From Collinsella sp. (GTDB lineage Bacteria; Actinomycetota; Coriobacteriia; Coriobacteriales; Coriobacteriaceae), in the NCBI GenBank assembly GCA_019414205.1, contig DXML01000016.1:1-64000 (forward strand): a stretch of 64,000 nucleotides of DNA, read 5' to 3'. Positions 40,746 through 49,990 of the stretch are shown piece after piece; within the stretch, counting starts at the first letter, position 1, and each line of letters opens with the position of its first letter. Both the position numbers and the translations under genes were made by a program. The notes below the pieces were generated by a model, which had not been told where the DNA came from, did no database searches, and saw only the letters and a program-made list of their open reading frames with translations.

Positions 40746-41531
40746 TTATGCGGCGGAGGAGGCATCGTCCTCGTCCAGGACGGCGAAGAGCTTCTTGCCG
40801 TCAAGGAGACGTGTGGTGACGTTTCTCATGCGGCCGATCTCAACGGTACGCAGCGTGTCGTCGGCGCCTCGCGCGTCATAGACCGTTCCCAGCAAATACG
40901 AGATGCCGTCTCGTTGCTTGATGGCAAAGGGCCGGAGTGTCATCCGTGCCACTTCGACCTCTCCGCGTGCCGTGACACTCGAAATATCAAAACTCACCGT
41001 GGTTCCGTGGTCGATGGCCTGCTCGATGAGCTCGCAGGCATCGATGCGCTTGACGGGCGTGCGTGTGGCCTTGGTGGATTTGTCGCCTGCGCTTGGAGCA
41101 GGCTCGGGTGCATCGAGGTAGCCGCGAACGTCGGCACTCGCCATGGCGACCAGGTGCTGCGCCATGCTCTTTCGAATGGCGATGGGCGTGGAGCGGTTGC
41201 GCATGACCATGCCGTGGAGCCGGATGATCTCTTCGTCGGTGGGCGGACGGGTCAAGAGTCGATAGCCCACGCCGCGCTTGTACTCAATTTCGTATCCGGC
41301 ATGGCGAAGTGCGGAGATGGCGGTGTAGATGCTGCGCCGCGCCGCCGAGATGGGCATGCGGGCGGGGTCGTCGGGATGGGCGAGGCGCCGGATCAACTCA
41401 TCGGAAAGCATGGCCTTGTCCTCGCCGGTGTTTTCGCTTAATAGTTGCAGGATGCGAACGGCGCGATAGGCTGCCATCGAGGCGGCACCCCTCGTCGTGG
41501 TCTCGTAAGTTTCAACAGCGGTTTCGGTCAT
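40746..41531 (-). CDS. HTH-WYL family transcriptional regulator
   Basis: 261 aa from the ATG at 41531 (AAAGGA ten bases upstream). N-terminal winged helix (about 15-95: AAYRAVRILQLLSENTG, RSIYTAISALRHAGYEIEY) and a C-terminal WYL-like domain (about 140-255) ending GRMRNVTTR. WYL proteins sense small ligands or nucleic acid and regulate transport or stress genes. It is directly upstream of and co-oriented with the ABC operon, which makes that operon a candidate target. The diagnostic WYL tripeptide is not present as such; YLLGTVYDARG is in its place. Confidence 0.72.
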   Translation of the reverse strand: MTETAVETYETTTRGAASMAAYRAVRILQLLSENTGEDKAMLSDELIRRLAHPDDPARMPISAARRSIYTAISALRHAGYEIEYKRGVGYRLLTRPPTDEEIIRLHGMVMRNRSTPIAIRKSMAQHLVAMASADVRGYLDAPEPAPSAGDKSTKATRTPVKRIDACELIEQAIDHGTTVSFDISSVTARGEVEVARMTLRPFAIKQRDGISYLLGTVYDARGADDTLRTVEIGRMRNVTTRLLDGKKLFAVLDEDDASSAA

Positions 41532-41707
41532 GGCGCCCACGTCCTTTCCGTTTTGGGTGGCGACGGTATGGAGCCTAGGACGCGGGGCTTTCCCAGGGGC
41601 GCAGAGCACTCTGGGCGGTCGGTGGCCGTCGGCAAGCGGCGGGTCGAGTTTTCAACAGCCCTGCCCAACTGACCAAAAACTTGCCAAAAGCTTGACGGAT
41701 GCTGTTG

Positions 41708-41740
41708 AAAAAAGCGCCCCTCGGCTTGCCGAGAGGCGCT
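41708..41740 (-). terminator. Intrinsic terminator of asnS
   Basis: AGCGCC-c-CTCGGC / GCCGAG-a-GGCGCT at 41713-41740, followed on the minus strand by TTTTTTCAAC. The rest of 41532-41780 holds no gene. Confidence 0.85.
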
Positions 41741-41780
41741 GGCGTGATGCGCTGGAACGCGTTTGGTGGCGCTGTGGCGA

Positions 41781-43184
41781 TTAGAAGTCGGCGTTGCCCA
41801 CGGTGCGCGGGTGCGGCAGGACGTCGCGGATGTTGCCCACGCCGGTGAGGTACATCACCAAGCGCTCGAAGCCCAGACCGTAGCCGGCGTGCTTGCAGGA
41901 ACCGTAGCGGCGCAGGTCAAGGTAGTACTTGTACTGCTCGGGATTCATACCCAGATCCTTGATGCGGGCCTCGAGCAGATCCAGGCGCTCCTCGCGCTGG
42001 GAGCCGCCGATAATCTCGCCGATACCGGGAACCAGGCAGTCGGCGGCGGCGACGGTCTTGCCGTCCTCGTTCATGCGCATGTAGAACGCCTTGATCTCGG
42101 CCGGGTAGTCGGTTACGAAGGTCGGTCGCTTAAAGTGTTCCTCGGTCAGGAAGCGCTCATGCTCGGTTTGCAGGTCGATGCCCCAGCTCACGGGATAGTC
42201 AAACTTGTGACCGGCGGCGACGGCCTGCTCCAGGATTTCGACGGCCTCGGTATAGGTGACGCGGGCGAAGTCGGAGTTGGCGACATGGTCCAAGCGCTCG
42301 AGCAGACCCTTGTCCACAAACTTGTTGAGCATATTGAGCTCGTCGGGGCAGGTGGCCATAACATCCTTAAGGACGTACTTGAGCATGGCCTCGGCGTTAT
42401 CCATGTAGTCGTTAAGGTCGGCGAAGGCCATCTCGGGCTCGATCATCCAAAACTCGGCGGCGTGGCGCGTGGTGTTGGAGTTTTCGGCGCGGAAGGTGGG
42501 GCCAAAGGTGTACACGTCGCCAAAGGCCATGGCAAAGTTCTCGGCATTGAGCTGGCCGGACACGGTAAGGCTCGCGTGCTTGCCAAAGAAGTCCTGGCTC
42601 CAGTCGACCTCGCCGGACTCGGTGAGGGGCGGATTTTTGGGGTCGAGCGTGGTCACGCGGAACATCTCGCCGGCGCCCTCGCAGTCACTCGTGGTGATGA
42701 TGGGGGTGTTGACGTAGACAAAGCCCTGCTCCTGGAAGAAGCGGTGGATGGCGGCAGCCGCGACAGAGCGGATGCGGAACACGGCGCGGAACAGGTTGGT
42801 GCGCGGGCGCAGGTGCTGCTGGGAACGCAGGAACTCGACGGTTGCGCGCTTTTTCTGCAGCGGGTAATCCGGGGCGCTGACGCCCTCGACCTCGATGGAG
42901 GTGGCAGAAAGCTCGAAAGGCTGGGGCGCATCGGGGGTCAGCTTGACGGTGCCGGTGCAAATGAGTGCGGCCGAGACGTTTTGATGGGCGATCTCGTCGT
43001 AGTTGTCGAGTGCCTCGCGGTTCATGACGACTTGCAGATCGCGGAAGCAGCTGCCGTCGTTGAGCGTAACGAAGCCAAAGTTCTTCATGTCGCGGACGGA
43101 CTTGACCCAGCCGGCGACGGTGACGGTCTGGCCGCCAAGCGACTCGGCATCGGCGTAAAGCTGCGCGATTTTGGTGCGGTTCAC
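41781..43184 (-). CDS. asnS: Asparaginyl-tRNA synthetase
   Basis: Class IIb synthetase charging tRNA-Asn. N-terminal OB domain ([18 protein letters not shown]), class II motif 2 in [19 protein letters not shown] and motif 3 in [20 protein letters not shown] sequence ([11 protein letters not shown] here). 467 aa with the GTG at 43184, which lies four bases after GGGAGG; an in-frame ATG at 43196 overlaps that same ribosome site and would add four residues. Length equals E. coli AsnS. No T-box leader was found. Confidence 0.94.
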   Translation of the reverse strand: MNRTKIAQLYADAESLGGQTVTVAGWVKSVRDMKNFGFVTLNDGSCFRDLQVVMNREALDNYDEIAHQNVSAALICTGTVKLTPDAPQPFELSATSIEVEGVSAPDYPLQKKRATVEFLRSQQHLRPRTNLFRAVFRIRSVAAAAIHRFFQEQGFVYVNTPIITTSDCEGAGEMFRVTTLDPKNPPLTESGEVDWSQDFFGKHASLTVSGQLNAENFAMAFGDVYTFGPTFRAENSNTTRHAAEFWMIEPEMAFADLNDYMDNAEAMLKYVLKDVMATCPDELNMLNKFVDKGLLERLDHVANSDFARVTYTEAVEILEQAVAAGHKFDYPVSWGIDLQTEHERFLTEEHFKRPTFVTDYPAEIKAFYMRMNEDGKTVAAADCLVPGIGEIIGGSQREERLDLLEARIKDLGMNPEQYKYYLDLRRYGSCKHAGYGLGFERLVMYLTGVGNIRDVLPHPRTVGNADF

Positions 43185-43292
43185 GTATCCTCCCATAACG
43201 GTTGAATGATAGTTATCCATACAGTTCGATATTCTAGCAGCTCGGCTCATTTGGGCTATACAGATAAGGCATTGACGGGATGGTTTTTCAAA

Positions 43293-43328
43293 CGAAAAGC
43301 GCCCGCGGCCAAATGGTCGCGGGCGCTT
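43293..43328 (-). terminator. Intrinsic terminator of crr
   Basis: AAGCGCCCGCG-g-CC / GG-t-CGCGGGCGCTT at 43297-43328, then TTTTCG on the minus strand. Confidence 0.85.
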
Positions 43329-43365
43329 GACGAGATGCCTTTTGGCTGTGTGGCGCGGGGCCTGG

Positions 43366-43929
43366 CTACTTGGTCTTGGCTACCAGCAGCGGGTCGCCCA
43401 GCTTGACGAGCGGGTTGCCGCCGATAAGCGTTCCGGACTCGCCGACATGGTCGATGCTCTTAAGACGATCGAGCTCGGAGATGATGACGGTCACGATGTC
43501 CTCGTGGCCGGCGGCCTTGATGGCCTCGCGATCGAAGCTGATGAGCGGCTGGCCTGCCTTGACCGTGTCACCCATCTCGACAAAGCGGGCAAAACCCTTG
43601 CCGTTCATTTCCACGGTGCCCAGGCCGACATGGATGAACACGCGAAGACCGTCCTCGGTAATCATGCCGATGGAGTGGTTGGTGACGGTGGTGGCACCGA
43701 TGCGGCCGTTGGCGGGCGCATAGATGGTGCCGGTAATGGGCTCGATGCCATAGCCCTGGCCAAGCATGCCCGAGGCGATCGTCTCGTCGGGAACTTCGTC
43801 CAGGTTGACGAGCACGCCGTTGACGGGGGCATAGATGACGCCTTCGCGGGTGGCGAAGCTCGCTGCGGGCGGAACGGACGCCTCGCCGGTCGAGGTGAAG
43901 GTGGACTTAAGCGAATCGAGCAGACCCAT
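43366..43929 (-). CDS. crr: PTS glucose-type EIIA component (Crr)
   Basis: Soluble phosphocarrier between HPr and sugar-specific EIIB domains of the Glc family. ATG at 43929 with TTGGAGG seven bases upstream; 187 aa. The active-site His100 is in [12 protein letters not shown] and the paired His85 in TNHSIGM. It stands alone. The EIICB at 48238-49902 lacks an EIIA domain, so this protein is the likely partner. Upstream at 43976-43987 the palindrome GGAAACGTTTCA could be a regulator site. Confidence 0.92.
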   Translation of the reverse strand: MGLLDSLKSTFTSTGEASVPPAASFATREGVIYAPVNGVLVNLDEVPDETIASGMLGQGYGIEPITGTIYAPANGRIGATTVTNHSIGMITEDGLRVFIHVGLGTVEMNGKGFARFVEMGDTVKAGQPLISFDREAIKAAGHEDIVTVIISELDRLKSIDHVGESGTLIGGNPLVKLGDPLLVAKTK

Positions 43930-44173
43930 AGTTGCCTCCAACTTAAATAGGCGCATATCGCGCGTTTGGTTTGCCGGAAACGTTTCATATCTGTTTCGCG
44001 GCTTGGTCAACACCCCCTATTCTACGCTGCTCAGCGATACCTCTGAGCTGGGATTATGTGATATATCAGTTGAAGGGAAACTTATTGCTGGCGTGTTTCT
44101 GCGTCCTGCGCACAACTGGGGTACGCTTAGATGCGAAAAATGAGTGTGCATAATCTGCACGGAGGGAGCACCT

Positions 44174-45073
44174 ATGATTATTGAGAACCATGCGCTGTGG
44201 GGCGAGGAGCCGACCGAGGATTATCCGGCGACGTTTACGTATCTGGGTGCCGAGCCGCTGCCCGACAAGCCCAATGGCCGCCGCCCCGCGGTGATCATCT
44301 GCGGCGGAGGCGGGTTTACGCATATCGCTCCGCACGAGCAGGACCCGGTGGCGTTTGCGTTTTTGGACCGCGGCTACCAGGCCTTTGTGCTCAACTATGT
44401 GACGAGCGCCACGGGCGACGTGAGCTTTCCGCACCCGCAGGCGGACCTCGCCAAGATGGTCGCTACCGTGCGCGCCAACGCCGACGAGTGGCATGTCGAT
44501 CCCAAGCGCGTGTGCATCGTGGGTTTCTCGGCGGGCGGCATGATCTGCGCCTCGTTGGCAACGCAGTGGAAGACCGGACCTTTCGCGGGCCTTGCCGGGG
44601 CTCGTCCGGAGGATATTCGTCCCGACGCCGTGGTGCTGGGTTATCCGTTGCTCGACCTTGCCTACGTGCGCGATATGCAGACGCGTGACCCGCGCATCGA
44701 CCTGCGCGTGCCCAAGACGGGTGGCAAGACAGGGCGCGATTTGCTCAACGACTATCTGTCGATGGTGACGGGCGGCGAGGCGACCGATGAGCACCTGGCC
44801 GACATTTGCCCTACCACGCACGTTTCGCGCCAGATGCCCCCGACCTTTGTGTGGGGCGTTTCGGACGACAAGACGGCGCCGGTCGCGCAGGTCTACCCGT
44901 TTGCGCAGCGCATGGCCGAGGAGGGCGCTGCATGCGAGATGCACGTCTTTGACCAGGGTGGCCACGGCCTTTCGCTCGGCAACGCCAATACCGCGGTCGA
45001 CAACGAGGACAAGCAGGTTTCCGTCCGTCCCTGGATCCGCCTGGCCTTCCGCTTCCTGGAACGCCATATGTAA
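44174..45073 (+). CDS. Alpha/beta hydrolase (esterase/lipase family)
   Basis: 299 aa from the ATG at 44174, behind GGAGGGAG. Nucleophile elbow GFSAGG with Ser119, acid in VSDDKTAPVAQV, His in DQGGHGLSLG near the end; an oxyanion-hole segment CGGGGFTHIAP replaces the HGGG of related esterases. Resembles the BD-FAE/acetyl-xylan esterase group that deacylates plant polysaccharides, a fair guess for a gut carbohydrate user. No signal peptide, so it acts inside the cell. The frame is open upstream to 44144. Confidence 0.82.
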   Translation: MIIENHALWGEEPTEDYPATFTYLGAEPLPDKPNGRRPAVIICGGGGFTHIAPHEQDPVAFAFLDRGYQAFVLNYVTSATGDVSFPHPQADLAKMVATVRANADEWHVDPKRVCIVGFSAGGMICASLATQWKTGPFAGLAGARPEDIRPDAVVLGYPLLDLAYVRDMQTRDPRIDLRVPKTGGKTGRDLLNDYLSMVTGGEATDEHLADICPTTHVSRQMPPTFVWGVSDDKTAPVAQVYPFAQRMAEEGAACEMHVFDQGGHGLSLGNANTAVDNEDKQVSVRPWIRLAFRFLERHM

Positions 45074-45120
45074 AAGTAGACTACTTGCCCGTTTCAAAAA
45101 GTCTGCTTAGAGGAGGAGCC

Positions 45121-45441
45121 ATGCTTGAGGGTACGTATGTGGTTTTGGCCCAGACGCCGGTGGGGAGCAAGCGCGGCGAGGTGACGTTTTCACATGGGGT
45201 GAACGGCGCGCTCAGGGCAGTACTAAACGTCAGGGGTCTCAACATCGCTCTCTCGGGTGCCCGCGCTGAGTGCGATTTCTTTGAGCTCTCGGGTACTATC
45301 TCCCACGTCTTGATGGGCAAGGCGCCCTTTACATGCACGGGGTCGGTTGAGGGTGATCGACTCACTGCTACCGCGCGGTCGGGTTCCATTTCGATCTCGC
45401 TGAGCGGTATGCGCAAAGAGCTTTCGGGGCGCACCGCATAA
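45121..45441 (+). CDS. Small conserved-looking protein of unknown function
   Basis: 106 aa, ATG at 45121 right after AGAGGAGGAGCC. Not recognised. The chain is beta-rich with alternating polar and hydrophobic residues (GEVTFSHGVNGALRAVLNVR, TCTGSVEGDRLTATARSGS), suggests a small beta-barrel or sandwich, with no signal peptide, membrane helix or metal motif. It is 47 bases after the esterase and probably on its transcript. Strong ribosome site and GC3 bias argue that it is real. Confidence 0.6.
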   Translation: MLEGTYVVLAQTPVGSKRGEVTFSHGVNGALRAVLNVRGLNIALSGARAECDFFELSGTISHVLMGKAPFTCTGSVEGDRLTATARSGSISISLSGMRKELSGRTA

Positions 45442-45513
45442 AGTTTGCGCAGGTAAACATCGGTATTTGACTTTATATAATAGTTCAGAGCGCTATCATT
45501 TGTCGTTACGAGT

Positions 45514-45539
45514 TGGTTAGCCCCGGTAAACGGTTAACC
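45514..45539 (+). promoter_or_regulatory. Possible iron-regulator site upstream of feoAB
   Basis: GGTTAGCC (45514-45521 region) and GGTTAACC (45532-45539) flank a 10-base gap. GGTTAGCC resembles half of the actinobacterial IdeR/DtxR box. TATAAT lies upstream at about 45475-45480 as the likely -10. Weak evidence. Confidence 0.3.
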
Positions 45540-45562
45540 GCGTCTAACGAAAGGATGAGCGC

Positions 45563-47923
45563 GTGAAGCTCGATACACTCGAGATTGGAAAGGACGCCGT
45601 TGTCGCATCGGTGGCATCGGACGATCAGGCACTCCGACAGCATATTTTGGACATGGGCCTAACGCCGGGCACCGAAGTTACCATGATGAAGTACGCTCCT
45701 ATGGGCGACCCGCTCGAGATTCGCCTGCGTGGCTACGAGTTGACGCTGCGCAAGGACGATGCTGCTCGCATCGAGCTCGTGGGTGTTCACGACACAGACA
45801 CGGGTCCGCGCACTAACGCCGCAATCGGCACGACGGAGCACCCGGCACTTGGCGAGGGGACGTATTCGCCCCGTGCTGCCAAGACGGCCGTGCCCGAGGG
45901 CGCACCGCTGCATTTTGCCCTCGCCGGCAACCAAAACTGCGGTAAGACCACGCTGTTCAACCAGCTTACGGGCTCCAACCAGCACGTCGGTAACTTTCCC
46001 GGCGTGACGGTCGACCGCAAGGACGGCACCATCCGTAACCATCCCGAGGCAAGCGTTACCGACCTGCCCGGCATCTATTCGCTGTCTCCGTACACGGGCG
46101 AAGAGATCGTCAGTCGCCAATTTATCCTGGACGAAAACCCCGACGCCATCATCGACATCATCGACGCTACTAATATCGAACGCAACCTGTACCTGACGCT
46201 GCAGCTTATGGAGCTCGACCGCCCCATGGTCATCGCGCTCAACATGATGGACGAGGTGACGGCCAACGGCGGCGCCGTGGACGTCAACCTGCTCGAGAGC
46301 CTGTTGGGCGTGCCTGTTGTCCCCATTAGCGCTGCCCGCAACGAGGGTATCGGCGAGCTGGTGGATCATGCCTTGCACGTGGCACGGTTCCGCGAGCGCC
46401 CCGGTCGCCTGGACTTCTGTGCGCCCGATGGCTCGGACGGCGGTGCACTGCATCGCTGCATCCACGGCATTGCCAACCTGATCGAGGACCATGCCGTGAC
46501 GGCGCACATTCCGGTGCGTTTTGCGGCGACCAAGCTGGTTGAAGGCGACGAGCTGGTGACCGAGGCGCTTCACTTGGATCGCAATGAGCTCGACGCTATC
46601 GAGCACATCATTACCCAGATGGAGGGCGAAGCCGGCACCGACCGTCTGTCCGCGCTGGCCGATATGCGCTTTAGCTTTATCGGCGACGTGTGCGGGCGTT
46701 GCGTCGTCAAGCCGCACGAGAGCCGCGAGCACGTGCGCTCCGTCAAGATCGACCGCATCCTGACGGGTCGCTACACAGCCATTCCGGCGTTTCTGGTGAT
46801 CATGGGCCTCGTCTTTTGGCTGACGTTTGGCGTGATCGGCGCGGCGTTGCAGGGACTCATGGAGGACGGCATCGCTGCCATCATCGCCTCGGCCGATGCG
46901 GGCCTCAAGGCGTTCGGCACCAACGACGTAGTGCGCTCGCTGGCTGTCGACGGCGTGCTTACGGGCGTGGGCAGCGTGCTGACCTTCCTGCCGATTATCG
47001 TCGTGCTCTTTTTGTTCCTTTCCATTCTGGAAGACTCCGGATACATGGCACGCGTGGCCTTTGTCATGGATAAGGTGCTGCGTCGCTTTGGCCTTTCGGG
47101 CCGCAGCTTCGTCCCCATGCTCGTCGGTTTTGGCTGCACCGTGCCGGCTATCATGTCGACCCGTACGCTCCCATCCGAGCACGACCGCAAGATGACGGTC
47201 ATGCTCACGCCGTTCATGAGCTGTTCGGCCAAGTTGCCGGTCTACGGTCTGCTGTGCGGGGCGTTTTTCCCACAGGCGACGGTTCCCGCCATGGTCTTGC
47301 TCTATCTGATTGGCATTGCGATCGGTTGCATCGCGGCTTTGGTGCTCAACCGCACGGCATTTAAGGGCGACCCGGTGCCGTTTATCATGGAGCTTCCCAA
47401 TTACCGTCTGCCGAGCGTCAAGACGACGGTGATGCTGGCATGGGATAAGGCCAAGGACTTTATTACCAAGGCCTTTACCATTATCTTTGCCGCTACCGTG
47501 GTCATCTGGTTCCTTCAGACGTTCGACATTCGCTTTAATGTGGTCGCCGATCAGTCGCAAAGCCTGCTTGCGGGTCTCGGCAGCATTATCGCTCCGCTGC
47601 TGGCGCCGCTCGGCTTCGGCGACTGGCGCGCCTCGACGGCGCTCGTCACCGGACTTATCGCCAAGGAGAGCGTCATTTCGACCCTCACGGTGCTTTTGGG
47701 CGCAACGTCGCCCGCGGTGCTGTCAACCATGTTTTCGCCGTTTACCGCTTACGTGTTCCTGGTCTTTACGCTGCTGTACCCGCCCTGCGTGGCGTCCATC
47801 GGCGCCGTCAAGAGCGAGTTGGGCGCGCGCTATGCCGTGGCCGTGTTCGCGTTTCAGGTGACGGTCGCCTGGATCGTGGCGTTTGTCGTGCATTCGGCGG
47901 GCATATTGCTGGGGTTGGCTTAG
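45563..47923 (+). CDS. feoB: Ferrous iron transporter, FeoA-FeoB fusion
   Basis: Imports Fe(II). GTG start with GAAAGGA upstream; 786 aa. A FeoA SH3-like domain (about 1-75: LRQHILDMGLTPGTEV, EIRLRGYELTLRKDDA) is fused to FeoB. G-protein domain: G1 GNQNCGKT at 122-129, G2 VGNFPGVTVD, G3 DLPG, G4 NMMDE, then the GDI helices. The membrane part (about 400-786) has two Gate regions, with conserved Cys in GFGCTVPAIMSTRT and PFMSCSAKLPVYG. No separate feoA or feoC is seen. Single gene. Confidence 0.95.
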   Translation: MKLDTLEIGKDAVVASVASDDQALRQHILDMGLTPGTEVTMMKYAPMGDPLEIRLRGYELTLRKDDAARIELVGVHDTDTGPRTNAAIGTTEHPALGEGTYSPRAAKTAVPEGAPLHFALAGNQNCGKTTLFNQLTGSNQHVGNFPGVTVDRKDGTIRNHPEASVTDLPGIYSLSPYTGEEIVSRQFILDENPDAIIDIIDATNIERNLYLTLQLMELDRPMVIALNMMDEVTANGGAVDVNLLESLLGVPVVPISAARNEGIGELVDHALHVARFRERPGRLDFCAPDGSDGGALHRCIHGIANLIEDHAVTAHIPVRFAATKLVEGDELVTEALHLDRNELDAIEHIITQMEGEAGTDRLSALADMRFSFIGDVCGRCVVKPHESREHVRSVKIDRILTGRYTAIPAFLVIMGLVFWLTFGVIGAALQGLMEDGIAAIIASADAGLKAFGTNDVVRSLAVDGVLTGVGSVLTFLPIIVVLFLFLSILEDSGYMARVAFVMDKVLRRFGLSGRSFVPMLVGFGCTVPAIMSTRTLPSEHDRKMTVMLTPFMSCSAKLPVYGLLCGAFFPQATVPAMVLLYLIGIAIGCIAALVLNRTAFKGDPVPFIMELPNYRLPSVKTTVMLAWDKAKDFITKAFTIIFAATVVIWFLQTFDIRFNVVADQSQSLLAGLGSIIAPLLAPLGFGDWRASTALVTGLIAKESVISTLTVLLGATSPAVLSTMFSPFTAYVFLVFTLLYPPCVASIGAVKSELGARYAVAVFAFQVTVAWIVAFVVHSAGILLGLA

Positions 47924-47955
47924 GGGCGCGTTGATGCTCCGCACTTTTGGGCGAG

Positions 47956-47997
47956 CAACAATTCAATAAATATGAGTCGAAATACCGACAATTGTTG
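47956..47997. promoter_or_regulatory. Inverted repeat upstream of the PTS gene
   Basis: CAACAATT (47956-47963) and AATTGTTG (47990-47997) with a 26-base AT-rich spacer, in the 314-base gap between feoAB and the PTS gene. A possible looped operator for the RpiR regulator downstream. Nothing else is recognised in 47924-48237. Confidence 0.35.
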
Positions 47998-48237
47998 AAC
48001 TGCGGGGACTGTCCTACGCTGCAGATTGCCGTTCGCTGCCTATTTGCTGCCGTTTACGGATTCGTAAATACTTGCAATCGTCGGTCGATTTAACCGCATT
48101 ACGCGATGCCGATGCGCATTTTGTGTGCCCCTTTCTACAATCACTTTGTGTCTATTGCCGAACATGTCTTCCGTTTCGCCTGTGTGGGGACGTGGGCTGC
48201 AATAGTCGTTTATAGAGGCTCATTGAGGAGGGAATTG

Positions 48238-49902
48238 ATGAAAGAAAAATTCCAATCGTTCGGAAAGGCAATGCTCGTTCCGATTACGCTCATTGCCATT
48301 TCCGGTCTCTTTTTGGGTATCGGTAGCGTTTTTACGACCGAACTGACCCTTGTGTCCCTTGGCGTTAATTGGGACTGGTATGCCGCTTCGCCGCTCTTTA
48401 CGTTCTTCTCGGTATTTAAGGGTCTCGGCGAGGTAATCATTGGAAACCTCGGTGTTTTGTTTGCCGTCGGCTGCGCCTTCTCCTTGTCTCGCAAAGAGAA
48501 GGGCTGGGCTGCCTTTTCTGCCCTTGTCTGCTATCTCACCATGCTCAAGACGGTTGAGATTCTACTTGGAGCAGCTGGCTTGGCTGCCGACAATACAACG
48601 GTGGAAGCTCTTCAGAAGGTCGGCCTTACGTCCATTCAGGCGAGTGAGCAGTCCGCACTCTACACTACCTCGCTCGGCTTTTTTGGCTACAGCTCTGGTG
48701 TCTTTGGCGGCATTATCGTGGGCTGCCTGGTCGCTTGGATCACCGGCCGTTTTTACAAGACCAAGCTTCCAACGGCGCTGGCGTTTTTTGCGGGCAGTCG
48801 AACGGTCCCCATTGTATCGTTGGTTGCCGGTGGCGTCCTGGGCGGCATCATGTACTTCGTCTGGCCCGTCATCGGTGGATGCTTTTCGGGTATTGCGACG
48901 TTCGTGAAAGGCTCCGGTCTGGTCGGTACGTTTGTCTATCGCTGGGTGCTCGAGAGCCTTGTGCCGTTTGGCTTGCATCCGCTGCTCGAGACGCCCATGT
49001 ATTGGACTGAGCTTGGTGGCTCCATGGTCGTCGATGGAACGCGCGTGGTGGGCAATAGCGCTATTCAGCTTGCACAGCTCGCTTCTCCCAGCAGCGACAA
49101 GCTCTTGGTTAGGGCCTTCATGGCTGGCTATGGCATTAACGATTACGCGTTGTTCCCGGGCATCGCCCTTGCTATGTGGTCTTGTGCCAAGCCCCAGAAC
49201 CGCAAGAAGGTTGCTGGCCTTTTAATCCCCACAGTGATTTCGACTGTTTTCTTTGGCGTTACGGAGCCTATTCTCTTTACGTTCCTGTTTGCCGCTCCCT
49301 GGCTCTACTTTGGCGTTTACGCTCCGCTTTCCGGACTGGGTGAAGTTCTCTCGGAGGCAATGGGCGTTTCGGTGTACCAGGGAAATATCAAGGACCTGAT
49401 CCCATTCTTATTCCGCCCCGAGAAGCTTAACCTGCTTCCGTACCTTATTCTGCTCCCCGCCTTTTTCCTGGCAGCTTTCTTCCTCTTCCGGTTCTTTATT
49501 ACTAAGTTCGATATCAAGACGCCCGGTCGAGATGATGGTGACGATATTGAGTTGATCAACAGCAGAGCTGAGTTCGAGGCAAAGGCCGCTGAGGCAAAGG
49601 GCGAGTCTGGTAGCACTCCCGAGAAGGCAGTCCAGGGCCGTGCGACCAAGGACAGCGCGCTTGCTGTTGGCATTGTCGAAGCGCTTGGTGGAGCCGACAA
49701 CATTGATGATCTTGACAACTGCATCTCACGTCTTCGCGTGATTGTCAAGGATGGTTCTAAGGTTGCAGACGACGAGGTGTTCACCAAGAATCTTGAAGCT
49801 ATGGGCGTTATCCGCCTGAGCGACAAGGCAATCCAGGTCATTTACGGTCCTCGTGTCGGCGAAGTCGCTTCTGAGGTGCACGAAGTTCTCGGTGACGAGT
49901 AA
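48238..49902 (+). CDS. PTS transporter EIICB, glucose/alpha-glucoside family
   Basis: Imports and phosphorylates a sugar. ATG at 48238 behind GAGGAGGG; 554 aa. The EIIC domain (about 1-430) has about ten helices and the conserved GITEPILF-type segment (FGVTEPILFTFLFAAP) with the sugar-contact Glu. After a polar linker (about 440-475) the EIIB domain carries phospho-Cys495 in DNCISRLRV. No EIIA domain. With the GH4 enzyme and RpiR regulator it forms a locus for import and hydrolysis of a 6-phospho-disaccharide, probably an alpha-glucoside such as maltose or isomers. Crr is the probable EIIA. Confidence 0.9.
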   Translation: MKEKFQSFGKAMLVPITLIAISGLFLGIGSVFTTELTLVSLGVNWDWYAASPLFTFFSVFKGLGEVIIGNLGVLFAVGCAFSLSRKEKGWAAFSALVCYLTMLKTVEILLGAAGLAADNTTVEALQKVGLTSIQASEQSALYTTSLGFFGYSSGVFGGIIVGCLVAWITGRFYKTKLPTALAFFAGSRTVPIVSLVAGGVLGGIMYFVWPVIGGCFSGIATFVKGSGLVGTFVYRWVLESLVPFGLHPLLETPMYWTELGGSMVVDGTRVVGNSAIQLAQLASPSSDKLLVRAFMAGYGINDYALFPGIALAMWSCAKPQNRKKVAGLLIPTVISTVFFGVTEPILFTFLFAAPWLYFGVYAPLSGLGEVLSEAMGVSVYQGNIKDLIPFLFRPEKLNLLPYLILLPAFFLAAFFLFRFFITKFDIKTPGRDDGDDIELINSRAEFEAKAAEAKGESGSTPEKAVQGRATKDSALAVGIVEALGGADNIDDLDNCISRLRVIVKDGSKVADDEVFTKNLEAMGVIRLSDKAIQVIYGPRVGEVASEVHEVLGDE

Positions 49903-49941
49903 AACGCGCAAGTGGCTTTCAATTGCATAGCGCAATTCCAG

Positions 49942-49990
49942 GGCTTGGCTTCCTATCGCATGATTTAGGGGGCCAAGCCTTCTTGTTTTA
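49942..49990 (+). terminator. Terminator of the PTS gene
   Basis: GGCTTGGC (49942-49949) / GCCAAGCC (49972-49979), then TTCTTGTTTT. It overlaps the 3' end of the convergent rpiR-type gene, so the two transcripts share this structure. Confidence 0.6.
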
